Assembly: GCA_002070265.1 (NCBI GenBank)
Contig: MWCX01000093.1
Span: 1 to 64,000 of the forward strand
Reading direction: 5' to 3'
Origin: Bacteroidetes bacterium ADurb.Bin174
Lineage (GTDB): Bacteria > Bacteroidota > Bacteroidia > Bacteroidales > Paludibacteraceae
Length of the DNA stretch: 64,000 nucleotides
Positions within the stretch are counted from its first letter, which is position 1, and the number at the start of each line of letters is the position of its first letter. Shown piece after piece: positions 25,767 through 36,400 of the stretch. The notes under the pieces are model-generated. The model made no database searches. It was not told the DNA's origin and saw nothing but the letters and a program-made list of their open reading frames with translations. The translations under genes and the position numbers were made by a program.

Positions 25767-28700
25767 ATGTGTAACAAAAAATCAAATGCCATCTATTTAA
25801 TGCAAACTTTAAACAAAATTAAAAGTCTGATACTTTTAGTAAGTATAGGATTTGTGACTATTCCGCTTATAGCGGAAAATAGTTTACAGAGTCAAGTTAG
25901 AACTCCCATTAATGTAATAGGCTCGGTAACCGATAATTTCGGTGGACCTTTAGTAGGAGTTAACGTGGTTGTCAGAGGAGAAAGCACAGGTACTATTACT
26001 GACCTGAACGGAGAATACTCCATAAAGGTTTCCAGCGACACAGCAACATTAGTATTTAATTATATTGGATACCAATCTCAATCTATTACGGTTGGGAGCC
26101 GGCGAGTTATCCCTGTAGTGCTTTCTGAAAGCTCCCAGGCACTTGATGAAGTTATGGTAGTTGCCTTTGGTAAACAGAAAAAAGACAATATTGTTGGTTC
26201 CATAACTACAATTAAGCCAACAGAATTGAAAGTACCGTCAAGTAACCTGACTACTTCCTTAGCTGGTCGTGTAGCTGGAGTGATTTCATATCAAAGAAGT
26301 GGAGAACCCGGGCAAGACAATGCGGATTTTTTTATTCGTGGGGTTACTACTTTTGGATACAAAAAGGATCCACTTATACTGATTGACAACGTAGAAGTAT
26401 CCACTACCGAATTGGCACGATTGCAAGTGGATGATATCGAAAGCTTTTCTATTATGAAAGATGCTACTTCTACTGCTCTTTATGGTGCGCGTGGAGCTAA
26501 TGGGGTCATATTGGTCACCACCAAACAAGGAACAGAAGGAAAGGCTAAAGTAAGTGTTCGTTTAGAAAATGCGGTTTCCATGCCAACCCAAGAAGTCGAA
26601 TTTGCTGATCCGATAACATACATGCGTCTTCACAATGAAGCTGTTTTAACCCGTGACCCTTTGGGTAGGATACTTTATTCAGAACAGAAAATTGATAATA
26701 CCATTTCAAATATTAACCCGATTGTTTTCCCAACGACTGATTGGAAAAGTGAACTTTTAGCCAATTATGCCATGAATCAACGTGCTAATTTAAGTGTTAG
26801 TGGAGGTGGAAAAATTGCTCGTTATTACGTATCCGGTTCATTCAACAATGATAATGGTATTTTGAAAGTACCACAAGAAAATAATTTTAATAACAATATC
26901 AATTTGAGAAGTTATTCGTTGCGTGCAAATGTAAGTATAGATCTCACACCTACTACCGTATTAGGTGTACGTTTAGCGGGTACTTTCGATGATTATATAG
27001 GACCAATTAATGGAGGTACAAAAGTATATCGGGATATTATGAGGACCAACCCTGTACTTTTCCCTGCCTATTATCCTAAAGATGAAGCTCATCGGTTTAC
27101 TCAACATATCTTGTTTGGTAATTATGATGATGGTACTTATTTGAACCCTTACGCAGACATGGTCAAGGGATATAAAAATTATTCCAAGTCTAATATGTCC
27201 ACCCAATTGGAGTTGAGACAGGATTTGAAATTTATAACCGAAGGATTGTTTTTGCGTGGCATCATGAATACCTCTCGATATAGTTTCTTTGATGTAACCA
27301 GAGCTTACACTCCTTTTTACTATAATGCATCTATTTGGGATAAGGAAGCGAATACTTACATGCTTGCACCCTTGAATGAAACTTCCGGAACAGAATATTT
27401 GAATTATTCTCCCGGATCGAAAGATTTAAGTTCTGAGTTATATATGGAAGGCTCCATAAATTACGATCGGATTTTTGCAGAAAAACACGGAGTAAGTGGC
27501 TTGTTAGTGTTGATGTTGCGTGATAAATTAACGGGAAACGCCGGTGATTTACAAGCATCTTTGCCTTATCGGAATGTTGGGATTTCAGGACGTTTTACTT
27601 ATGCCTTCTCCAATCGTTATTTCACCGAATTTAACTTCGGATATAATGGCTCCGAGCGTTTTTATAAAACCAATCGGTTTGGGTTTTTTCCATCGGTAGG
27701 ACTGGCGTGGAGTATATCGAATGAATCCTTTTGGGGTGCAGGTTTACGCAGGATACTTCCAAAAGTCAGATTGAAGGGTACGTATGGATTGGTTGGGAAT
27801 GACGCATTGGGTAATGACAGATTTCTTTACTTGTCTAATGTAAATATGAATGATTCCGGTCGTTCAGCAACTTTTGGATATTACACCAATCGCTATACGC
27901 AAAATGGTGTTTCTTTGTCTCGTTATTCCAATCCGGACATCACTTGGGAAAAAGCCCTGAAAACAAACCTGGGCTTGGAAGTTAATATATTGAATAGCCT
28001 GGATATCGCATTGGATGTATATGATGAACATCGTACAAGTATATTTATGGTGCGTACAGCTACTCCCGCAACCATGGGATTATCTGCTCAACCGGCTGCT
28101 AATATAGGAGAAGCTACAGGCCAGGGTTTAGATTTGTCTATTGATTACAATAAGGTAATTAGTAGAGATTTGTGGGCTCAAGCACGTGTAAACTTCACGT
28201 ATGCAACAAGTAAATATCTTGTTTATGAAGAACCGACTTATGATAATACTCCGTGGAAGAGCCGTGTCGGATATCCGATAGCTCAGCAATGGGGTTATAT
28301 CGCAGAGCGTTTATTTGTTGATGATGAAGAGGCTCTTAACTCTCCCCGACAAAACTTTGGAGAGTACGGAGGAGGTGATATTAAATATAAAGACATAAAT
28401 GGTGATGGTCAGATTACACAATTAGATCAAGTTCCAATTGGTTACCCTGACCGGCCCGAGATTGTTTATGGATTTGGATTTTCTGTCGGATATAAAGGAT
28501 TTGATTTTTCAACCTTCTTTCAAGGCTTGGCAAGAGAATCATTTTGGATAAACTTTAACGCAACAGCTCCCTTTACAAGATTTCTTTATGATGGGGATGA
28601 TGGCTCTAAAGTATATGAAAATGCACTGTTGAAAGCTTATGCTGACGACCACTGGTCGGAGGAAAATCAAAACTTATATGCTTTGTGGCCAAGATTAAGT

Positions 28701-28961
28701 ACCAGTGCAGCAGGGAATAACAATAACTCTCAACGAAGCACATGGTTTATGCGTGATGGTGCATTCTTGCGGTTGAAGTCTGTTGAGTTGGGTTATACAA
28801 TCCCGAAACTGACCGGAGCAACCAGGTTGAGAATATATTTCACAGGAACCAATCTGCTCACATTTTCGAAATTCAAACTGTGGGATCCTGAAATGGGTGG
28901 AAACGGATTAGGTTACCCAATACAAAGAGTGTTTAACATAGGGATGAATCTTTCATTTTAA
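25767..28961 (+). CDS. SusC/RagA-family TonB-dependent outer-membrane transporter
   Basis: A 1064-residue SusC-like protein. A signal peptide precedes a carboxypeptidase-like regulatory domain (GSVTDNFGGPLVGVNVVVRGESTG, residues ~50-130) and a plug with the RagA-type signatures DEVMVVAFGKQKK and FSIMKDATSTALYGARGANGVILVTTK. A 22-strand barrel follows, with a terminal aromatic (NIGMNLSF). It imports oligosaccharides using TonB energy, with the SusD protein as its lid. It starts 11 nt before susD. An internal ATG at 25800 is an alternative start. A single SusC/D pair serves the whole PUL in this window. Confidence 0.95.
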   Translation: MCNKKSNAIYLMQTLNKIKSLILLVSIGFVTIPLIAENSLQSQVRTPINVIGSVTDNFGGPLVGVNVVVRGESTGTITDLNGEYSIKVSSDTATLVFNYIGYQSQSITVGSRRVIPVVLSESSQALDEVMVVAFGKQKKDNIVGSITTIKPTELKVPSSNLTTSLAGRVAGVISYQRSGEPGQDNADFFIRGVTTFGYKKDPLILIDNVEVSTTELARLQVDDIESFSIMKDATSTALYGARGANGVILVTTKQGTEGKAKVSVRLENAVSMPTQEVEFADPITYMRLHNEAVLTRDPLGRILYSEQKIDNTISNINPIVFPTTDWKSELLANYAMNQRANLSVSGGGKIARYYVSGSFNNDNGILKVPQENNFNNNINLRSYSLRANVSIDLTPTTVLGVRLAGTFDDYIGPINGGTKVYRDIMRTNPVLFPAYYPKDEAHRFTQHILFGNYDDGTYLNPYADMVKGYKNYSKSNMSTQLELRQDLKFITEGLFLRGIMNTSRYSFFDVTRAYTPFYYNASIWDKEANTYMLAPLNETSGTEYLNYSPGSKDLSSELYMEGSINYDRIFAEKHGVSGLLVLMLRDKLTGNAGDLQASLPYRNVGISGRFTYAFSNRYFTEFNFGYNGSERFYKTNRFGFFPSVGLAWSISNESFWGAGLRRILPKVRLKGTYGLVGNDALGNDRFLYLSNVNMNDSGRSATFGYYTNRYTQNGVSLSRYSNPDITWEKALKTNLGLEVNILNSLDIALDVYDEHRTSIFMVRTATPATMGLSAQPAANIGEATGQGLDLSIDYNKVISRDLWAQARVNFTYATSKYLVYEEPTYDNTPWKSRVGYPIAQQWGYIAERLFVDDEEALNSPRQNFGEYGGGDIKYKDINGDGQITQLDQVPIGYPDRPEIVYGFGFSVGYKGFDFSTFFQGLARESFWINFNATAPFTRFLYDGDDGSKVYENALLKAYADDHWSEENQNLYALWPRLSTSAAGNNNNSQRSTWFMRDGAFLRLKSVELGYTIPKLTGATRLRIYFTGTNLLTFSKFKLWDPEMGGNGLGYPIQRVFNIGMNLSF

Positions 28962-28972
28962 AGAAAAATATC

Positions 28973-30865
28973 ATGAAAAAAATACAATTAATATTTGTTC
29001 TTGTCCTAGTAGTACTGAATAGTTGTGATTATTTAGATGTGGTGCCGGATAATATCGCAACGATTGACCATGCGTTTAATATGAGAACAACAGCTGAAAG
29101 GTTTTTGTTTACTTGTTATTCGTACATGCCTCTACACGGTACTTTTGATGGGAATACGGCTCATTCGGCAGGCGATGAATTTTGGATGCCTGAAAGGAAC
29201 TCTACTTCGGCATGGAATATTGCTCGTGGAAATCAAAGAGTTAATAATCCCTTTATGAATTATTGGCAAGGGAATGAGGGAGGAAGAGATTTATATGAAG
29301 CTATTCGTCAATGTAATATCTTTATGGAGAATATCGGTAGGGTTCCCGATATGGCTAATGCAGAAAAAGAAAGATGGATTGGTGAAGTAATGTTTTTAAA
29401 AGCATATTATCATTTTTATTTACTGAGAATGTTCGGTCCTATTCCTTTGATAAAGGAAAACGTTCCTGTTAGTGCCGAATATGGTGATGTTTATCCTACC
29501 AGAAATACTGTAGATGAGGGTTTTGACTATATTGTGGAACTTTTGGATGAATCCATTAAAAGATTACCCGATGAAGTATATAACAGCGACGAATATGGAC
29601 GCATAACAAAAGCTGTTGCTTACTGTCAAAAAGCTATTGTCTTGGCGGAAGCAGCCAGTCCTTTGTTTAATGGAAACAAAGACTTTGTAGGCTTTAAAAA
29701 TATGCATGGGCAGGAACTCTTTAATCCTGAAGTAAGTATTGAAAAATGGCAAAAAGCAACAGATGCCTGTGAAAAAGCAATTGATTTTTGCGATTCCCTT
29801 AAATACAAACTATATGAATTTAAGCCTGATTTTTTCCAGTACGAACTTTCCGATACAATGAAAATTCAGATGAACATACGAAACAGTGTATGTGAAGAAG
29901 GGAACTCTGAGATTATATGGGGTAATACAAATAGTTTCGCAGGATCAATACAGGGCTTGGCTACTCCACGTGGACTTGATCCTCAGTTTATTACCAATGC
30001 AACTTTTTATGGATATATGGCTCCCCCGTTGAAAATAGTAGAAATGTTTTATTCCGAAAATGGCGTTCCCATTGAAGACGATGAATATTATGATTATACA
30101 GGGAGATGGGGGCTTAGCATTGGTACTGAAGATTCTAAATTGTATATAAAAGAAGGTTATATTACATCTAATCTTCACTTTAACAGAGAGCCTCGTTTTT
30201 ATGCGGCATTAGGCTTTGATGGAGGTATTTGGTATGGACACGGTAAACTTGATGACAGTAAAGCAGATGAACTATTGTATGTTTCAGCTAAAAAAGGACA
30301 GCCGGCTTCTGCTCAAAATGCTATAAGATATTCCGTAACAGGATATTGGCCTAAAAAATTAGTCTATTTTAATAACACAATCAGTAGTTCGGATTACAAC
30401 CCAACACGTTATCCATGGCCGGAAATTCGTTTGGCAAGTATTTATTTGCTTTACGCAGAAACTTTGAATGAAGCCAATGGAGGTCCTAATGACAAGGCTT
30501 TCGAATACATAGATAAGGTTCGTGAAAGAGCGGGATTAGGAACGGTAAAAACATCATGGTCGTTGTTCTCCAGAAGAAAAGATCATGAAACACTTGCCGG
30601 GTTCCGTCGGATTGTGCATCGTGAGAGACTAATAGAACTGGCTTTTGAAGGACAGCGTTACTGGGATATCAGAAGATGGAAAGAAGCAACAAGCGAGTTC
30701 AACAAACCAATTTCAGGTTGGGATTTAGAGCAAGAAGATCCTCAGTCTTATTACAGACAAAAAATTCTTTTTGACCAAAAATTCTCCACTCGCGATTATT
30801 TTTGGCCCATTCCTGAAACAGAATTATTGAGTAATAAAAATTTAAATCAACTTCCTGGCTGGTAA
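28973..30865 (+). CDS. SusD/RagB-family glycan-binding lipoprotein
   Basis: A 630-residue lipoprotein (signal ending VLNSC, Cys ~18) with the SusD N-terminal domain (DYLDVVPDNIATIDHAF), TPR-like helices (EVMFLKAYYHFYLLRMFGPIPLI) and the C-terminal SusD signature (RRIVHRERLIELAFEGQRYWDIRRWKEA, ending YFWPIPETELLSNKNLNQ). It binds glycan at the cell surface and caps the SusC barrel. Translation is probably coupled to susC. Confidence 0.95.
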   Translation: MKKIQLIFVLVLVVLNSCDYLDVVPDNIATIDHAFNMRTTAERFLFTCYSYMPLHGTFDGNTAHSAGDEFWMPERNSTSAWNIARGNQRVNNPFMNYWQGNEGGRDLYEAIRQCNIFMENIGRVPDMANAEKERWIGEVMFLKAYYHFYLLRMFGPIPLIKENVPVSAEYGDVYPTRNTVDEGFDYIVELLDESIKRLPDEVYNSDEYGRITKAVAYCQKAIVLAEAASPLFNGNKDFVGFKNMHGQELFNPEVSIEKWQKATDACEKAIDFCDSLKYKLYEFKPDFFQYELSDTMKIQMNIRNSVCEEGNSEIIWGNTNSFAGSIQGLATPRGLDPQFITNATFYGYMAPPLKIVEMFYSENGVPIEDDEYYDYTGRWGLSIGTEDSKLYIKEGYITSNLHFNREPRFYAALGFDGGIWYGHGKLDDSKADELLYVSAKKGQPASAQNAIRYSVTGYWPKKLVYFNNTISSSDYNPTRYPWPEIRLASIYLLYAETLNEANGGPNDKAFEYIDKVRERAGLGTVKTSWSLFSRRKDHETLAGFRRIVHRERLIELAFEGQRYWDIRRWKEATSEFNKPISGWDLEQEDPQSYYRQKILFDQKFSTRDYFWPIPETELLSNKNLNQLPGW

Positions 30866-30891
30866 AACACAGGACTAATACATAATTAGGT

Positions 30892-32103
30892 ATGAAAAAA
30901 TACTTATATATATTATTGATTGCGAACATTCTTTTTGTTGTTTCGTGTAAAGATTATGATCGTTTGCCGTTTAACGATGATATTGCGCCTGCACAGGTTA
31001 CTAATATTCAATCGGAAAGTTTACCGGGAGGAGCTAAAATAACATATTCCATCCCGGATGACGAAAATTTATTGTATGTTAAAGCTGTCTATACTTTAGC
31101 TGACGGTAGCGTACAAGAAACCAAATCCTCATTTTACAAAAATTATTTATTATTGGAAGGATTTGCTGACACAATAGAATATACGGCTAATGTTTATTCA
31201 GTAAGTAGAGGTGAAAAAATGTCGGAGCCGGTTCAGGTTACTTTCAAACCATTAACTTCTCCTATTCAATTGGCATTTAAAACCCTGGAAGTCAAAAAAA
31301 CCTTTGGAGGTGTATCTGTTGCATTTGAAAATCCTTATGAAGCAAACTTGCGTTTCACAGTGTTGACCAAGGATAGTTTAGGAGAAATCGTTCCTGCAGA
31401 TGCATATTATACTAAAAGAAAAGACGGACGGTTTGCTGTGCGTGGTTATGAACCAAAAGAAACCTGGTTTGGCGTTAGCATCAGTGATAGATGGAATAAT
31501 CGTACGGATACTTTATCCGGTTTATATACCCCTATTTTTGAACAACAGCTGGACAAATCATTATTTAAGGAATTGAAACTTCCGGGAGACACCCATGAGG
31601 GGCATATAAGCTCTGCTTTGGCTAATTTGTGGAATGATCTGTATGGTCCTAACCAGCGTACAGGTAATCACATTTTTCACACAAAACCCGGAACAGGTTT
31701 GCCACAATGGTTTACCTTTGATATGGGAGTAACAGCATTATTGAGTAGAATTAAAGTACATCATCGGTATGGAGACGCGTATGATGGGTCTTATACCGGA
31801 GGCGATCCGAAAATATTCGAAATATGGGGTAGTGAAAATCCGGATACGGATGGTGGTTGGGAAAATTGGGTGCTGCTTAAAACATGTCATTCAATTAAGC
31901 CCTCGGGATCGCCTGATGGTGTTCTTACACAAGAAGATGTGCAGTTTGCCGGGGTTGATGGAGAAGAATTTGAATTTCCAGAACCGGGAGGTGAGGATGA
32001 GATTCCACCGGTTAGATATATTCGAATCAAAACGTTGACAGTATGGGGAATGCTGGATCACATGTATATAGCTGAACTGACTCTGTATGGAGAAGTAAAA
32101 TGA
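30892..32103 (+). CDS. DUF4959/DUF5126/DUF5000-type surface lipoprotein (putative surface glycan-binding protein)
   Basis: A 403-residue lipoprotein (LFVVSC, Cys ~19). Residues ~20-110 resemble DUF4959 (IAPAQVTNIQSESLPGGAKITYSIP), ~115-225 DUF5126, and ~235-400 a discoidin-like DUF5000 domain (WFTFDMGVTALLSRIKVHHR; YIRIKTLTVWG; YIAELTLYGE). This architecture commonly follows SusD in PULs and is taken to be a glycan-binding protein. Its stop overlaps an ATG of the next frame by 4 nt. Confidence 0.85.
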   Translation: MKKYLYILLIANILFVVSCKDYDRLPFNDDIAPAQVTNIQSESLPGGAKITYSIPDDENLLYVKAVYTLADGSVQETKSSFYKNYLLLEGFADTIEYTANVYSVSRGEKMSEPVQVTFKPLTSPIQLAFKTLEVKKTFGGVSVAFENPYEANLRFTVLTKDSLGEIVPADAYYTKRKDGRFAVRGYEPKETWFGVSISDRWNNRTDTLSGLYTPIFEQQLDKSLFKELKLPGDTHEGHISSALANLWNDLYGPNQRTGNHIFHTKPGTGLPQWFTFDMGVTALLSRIKVHHRYGDAYDGSYTGGDPKIFEIWGSENPDTDGGWENWVLLKTCHSIKPSGSPDGVLTQEDVQFAGVDGEEFEFPEPGGEDEIPPVRYIRIKTLTVWGMLDHMYIAELTLYGEVK

Positions 32104-32123
32104 CAATTTTAAAAAATAAAATT

Positions 32124-33260
32124 ATGAAACACATTATATATATATTACTGTCATTGGGACTTATATTTGTTTCGTGTACAGACATGAACGAAATCTCAAA
32201 AGATTTTCTTGTTCCGGAAACCCGCTATGCAGGTTCTCCGGATACAATAAAAGTGTTCTCCGGAAGAGAACGTGTAATACTCAACTTCCAATTAACAGAC
32301 ATGTCTATAGTTTCTATGGATGTATACTGGAACAATAGATCAGATTCCATGATATTGCCTGTGGAGATGGATGAGGCGCCTAAAAAATTTAATATTGAGA
32401 TTGGTGATCTTGCGGAAGGAGCTTATTCATTTGAAATAATCACACACGACGATAAAGGCAATACATCTATAGTGAGTAGAGCAACGGGAAAAGTTTTTGG
32501 AGAAGCTTACCAAAATTCGTTGTTGGATACACCATTAAGAGCTTATATTGACGGAGGAATTACCTCAAAAATAGAGGCTATATGGGGAAGTCCTGACTTG
32601 ACGGCACTTAGGATGGAATTATTGTACACAAATGTATCAGACAAAGAAATTACTGTTGTTGTTGAAGTTCCTCAATCGGAAGATGAACTGTATTTGTTTC
32701 AGGATACCCTACGTATCAGTGAGTATAAATCAGGTACTGCACTTCGATATCGCACGTTTTATTTACCGGAAAAAACAGCTATAGATACTTTCTGTACACC
32801 TTTTAAAGAAGTTTCCGTAAGAGGTACGGCAATTGAATATGAGAGAACCTTGTGGACTATAGAGGGCGATTATGATATACCTACCAATCGTTATCCTCAG
32901 AACCTTTTGGATGGAGATCCATCGACCCATTGGCATATGACCAAAGTTGACAGTAAAAGATATCCTCATTCAGTATTTGTTGACATGGGAATAATCAACA
33001 GAGTGTCCGGATTTTTCGTACAGCACAGACCAGGATCGCCACCGATAACACCGGCTAAAACAATTGCTTTCAAAGTGAGTGAAGATGGTATAAAATGGAC
33101 TTCAGTAGGTGAGTTTATGATGAACAAAGAAAGCAATCAAAAGCAGTACTTTGATTTAACGCTGGACGTAGAATGTCGTTTTTTTGAGTTTATCGTAAAA
33201 TCTGACTATAGTAACGGACCTTCCACCGGTTTAGCTGAATTAGGAGCTTATTATAGATGA
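32124..33260 (+). CDS. DUF4998 plus F5/8-type (discoidin) surface lipoprotein
   Basis: About 378 residues from the ATG at 32124, which gives a good lipoprotein signal (MKHIIYILLSLGLIFVSC); an ATG at 32100 overlapping the previous stop would add eight residues. Residues ~20-220 resemble DUF4998 (YAGSPDTIKVFSGRERVILNF). The C-terminal ~130 residues are a discoidin fold (NLLDGDPSTHWHM, VFVDMGIINRVSGFFVQHR, FFEFIVKSD). Probable glycan-binding partner of SusC/D. A strong terminator follows. Confidence 0.8.
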   Translation: MKHIIYILLSLGLIFVSCTDMNEISKDFLVPETRYAGSPDTIKVFSGRERVILNFQLTDMSIVSMDVYWNNRSDSMILPVEMDEAPKKFNIEIGDLAEGAYSFEIITHDDKGNTSIVSRATGKVFGEAYQNSLLDTPLRAYIDGGITSKIEAIWGSPDLTALRMELLYTNVSDKEITVVVEVPQSEDELYLFQDTLRISEYKSGTALRYRTFYLPEKTAIDTFCTPFKEVSVRGTAIEYERTLWTIEGDYDIPTNRYPQNLLDGDPSTHWHMTKVDSKRYPHSVFVDMGIINRVSGFFVQHRPGSPPITPAKTIAFKVSEDGIKWTSVGEFMMNKESNQKQYFDLTLDVECRFFEFIVKSDYSNGPSTGLAELGAYYR

Positions 33261-33266
33261 TTTGGA

Positions 33267-33312
33267 AAAATGTATCTCAATTCACATGAAAAAATGGATT
33301 GAGATACATTTT
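33267..33312 (+). terminator. Intrinsic terminator after the susCD unit
   Basis: A perfect 15-bp stem (33267-33281 with 33298-33312) ending in TTTT, 7 nt after the stop at 33260. It separates transporter/binding genes from the enzyme genes downstream. Confidence 0.8.
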
Positions 33313-33453
33313 ATATATTAATGAGGGATAATTATTGCCTGATTATTATGTATTTCACATCACGGATTTTAATCTGAACAGGAAAAGGTGTATGCAACAA
33401 TTATATGCTTGCTGTCAATGCTGATTATTTTCTTATAAAATAAAACACGTACC

Positions 33454-36400
33454 ATGCAAACGAAACTACAATTACCTTTTATCATTTTTTGCTTTTTCTG
33501 CCTGGGATGGAGTGGTGTTAATGTACAAGCTGAAGTATCCAGCGTAAAATTGTACAGATATAATTTAGTAGAAGCAAATACCTATTCAGGAGACAGCGGT
33601 TTTGATGTGTCGTCAGATGTTTCAATTTTACGCCTCTGGGATGGTGGAACATCAGCAGGCATTAACGACAATAAGGCAACCGGGGATGTTGAAGCTTGGG
33701 TTGAATTTGATTTTGGAAAGGAGGAGGAAATAGGAGAAGCCAGGCTTTTTGAAGATAATGGAGGCAACCAGGTAACTCATTGGAAAGTTCAATATTGGTC
33801 AGGGAGTTCCTGGGTGGATATATTTCCATATGTTGAGTCTAATACTAACGGTTGGCAAACACAAACTTTTGCTGTAAAGACGTCAAAAGTGAGATTTTAT
33901 GCTAAATGTACAATAACCGGATCATGTGTCAGCATCCATGAACTTGAACTTTATACAAAACCTTCTCCCGTTCGTAAAAAAACGGTCATTGGGTGCGTAG
34001 GCGACAGCAACACTGAAGGAGCTGCTTCTTCTGATAAAAGTTTTTATGCCTGGCCTATTCAATTGGGTAAAATATTGGGAAAAGAATACCAGGTGCGAAA
34101 TTTTGGGCGTTCAGGAGCTACCCTTTTTAGAGAAGGTGATCAACCCTGGACTGCTACCAATCAATATACCTTACATAAAAATTTGAATCCGGATATTTCA
34201 ATAATAGCTTTAGGAACAAACGATTCGAAAGATAAAAATTGGAAAGTAATAGCTAATTCTTCGGAGACATTTCGAAATGATTACCTGAATTTGATTCGGG
34301 AATTTCAATCCTATTCTTCTAATCAGGAAATTTACATGCTTATGCCTATAAAAGCATATACCGGTAATAAATTTGGAATACTGGACGAAGTCATAAAAGA
34401 TGAAATTATCCCGATAATCAGAGAAATTTCGAAAACATACGGCATAGCTGTAATTGATGGCTATCGGGCTACTGAAAACATACCACATCTTATGGCAGAT
34501 GGTATTCATCCAAATGATGAAGGTTTGGGAATTATTGCTGAAAAAGTACAATCTATCTTACAAACGCCAAAACCTGTTATAATTACACAGGGAACTCCTT
34601 CAACCATCGCTTATGCCGAATATCGCTGGTACAAAAATGATGTTCTCATTTCCGGAGCATCTGACCCCACTTATATTGCTCCACAGCCGGGAGTTTATAA
34701 AGTAGCGGTAAAACTAAATGCTGATACGGACGATGTTATAGTCTCGAACAACTTTGAAGTATCTGAAACGAATGTTGAATTATTTATTGAGGAACCAAAA
34801 GCTTTAAATAACCTGCCTGCTGAAGACGGAAGCAATCTGTGGTTACGTTTTGAGGGTGGGGCACAAGCAACAATCACAAAGTCGGACAATGCCATTGGAA
34901 CAACTGCCCTCATTGCAATGGAAGAGTTACAGGAAAACTGGAAGGGAACAACTGTTCGGTTGACTTTGAACGAAAATCCGACAAATTTGAAAGATGGTTA
35001 TAAAATCAATACTGCAGCTACAGAAATAACTATTTCGGCAGATGAAGAAATCGGTTTGCTTTATGGTGCGTATCACTTATTGCGTTTACAACAGACTGAT
35101 GCTGACATGAGCAGTTTGGATATAGAAGAAACTCCTTATTATCAACATCGTATGTTGAATCATTGGGATAATTTGAGCGGAACCATTGAACGTGGTTATG
35201 CCGGAAGATCAATATGGAAATGGCCGGAACTTCCGAGTGTTATTTCCAGTCGCTATAAAATGTATGCCCGGGCAAATGCGTCGGTGGGTATCAATGCAAC
35301 TGTTTTGAATAATGTGAATTCTACCGCTGATATTTTAAAAACGGAATATTTGAATAAAATAAAAGTTTTGGCAGATGAATTTCGTCCTTATGGTATCAAG
35401 GTTTATTTGTCTCTTTATTTTACTTCTCCCATGAGATTAGGTGGCTTATCAACTGCCGATCCGCTCAATCAGGATGTTATCAACTGGTGGACAAGCAAAA
35501 TAAATGAAATATATACTTTAATTCCCGATTTTGGAGGGTTTTTAGTAAAAGCAAATTCGGAAGGACAACCCGGTCCGCAGGACTACGGACGTACTCATGC
35601 AGATGGAGCCAACATGCTGGCTAAAATACTGGAGCCTTACAATGGTTTGGTTATATGGCGGGCTTTTGTTTATGGCAATCAAAGTGCAGAAAGAAGTGCA
35701 CAGGCTTATCTGGAGTTCAAGCCCCTGGATGGGAAGTTTGATGATAATGTTGTAATCCAGATAAAAAACGGACCCCTGGATTTTCAACCGCATGAACCGT
35801 TTAGTCCTCTGTTCGGAGCCATGGAAGATACTAAGCTTGGACTTGAAATCCAGATTACTCAAGAATACCTGGGAGCAGCCAATCATTTAGTGTATTTGGC
35901 ACCTATGTGGAAAGAAGTGTTGGAAAGTGATACTTATCAGGATGGAGAAGGCAGTACCGTTTTGAAAAAAATATCCGAATCTTCGGTGATAGCAGGCGTT
36001 GCCAATATTGGAGAAGATGCAAATTGGTGTGGGCATGATTTCGCTCAGGCAAACTGGTATGCCTTCGGGCGTTTGGCATGGAATCCCTATTTAAGCAGTG
36101 AAGAGATAGCCAAGGAATGGATTGCTCAAACTTTCTGTACTGATCCTTCATTTGTTGATACAGTAAGCAAGCTGATGCTTGATAGCTGGCTTGCTGCAGT
36201 AAATTATATGACCCCATTGGGTTTGAACTTCCTGGCATCAACCGGACATCATTACGGTCCATTACCCTGGTCACGTAATAATTTTCATAAAGCCGGTGCT
36301 CTAACTATTGGGGTGTTACGTGATGCAGGCGTTACTCAATACAACGAGCCCCTAAAAAGCAAATTTGGAAGCATTGAAACTTGTCCGGAAGAAAATCTTT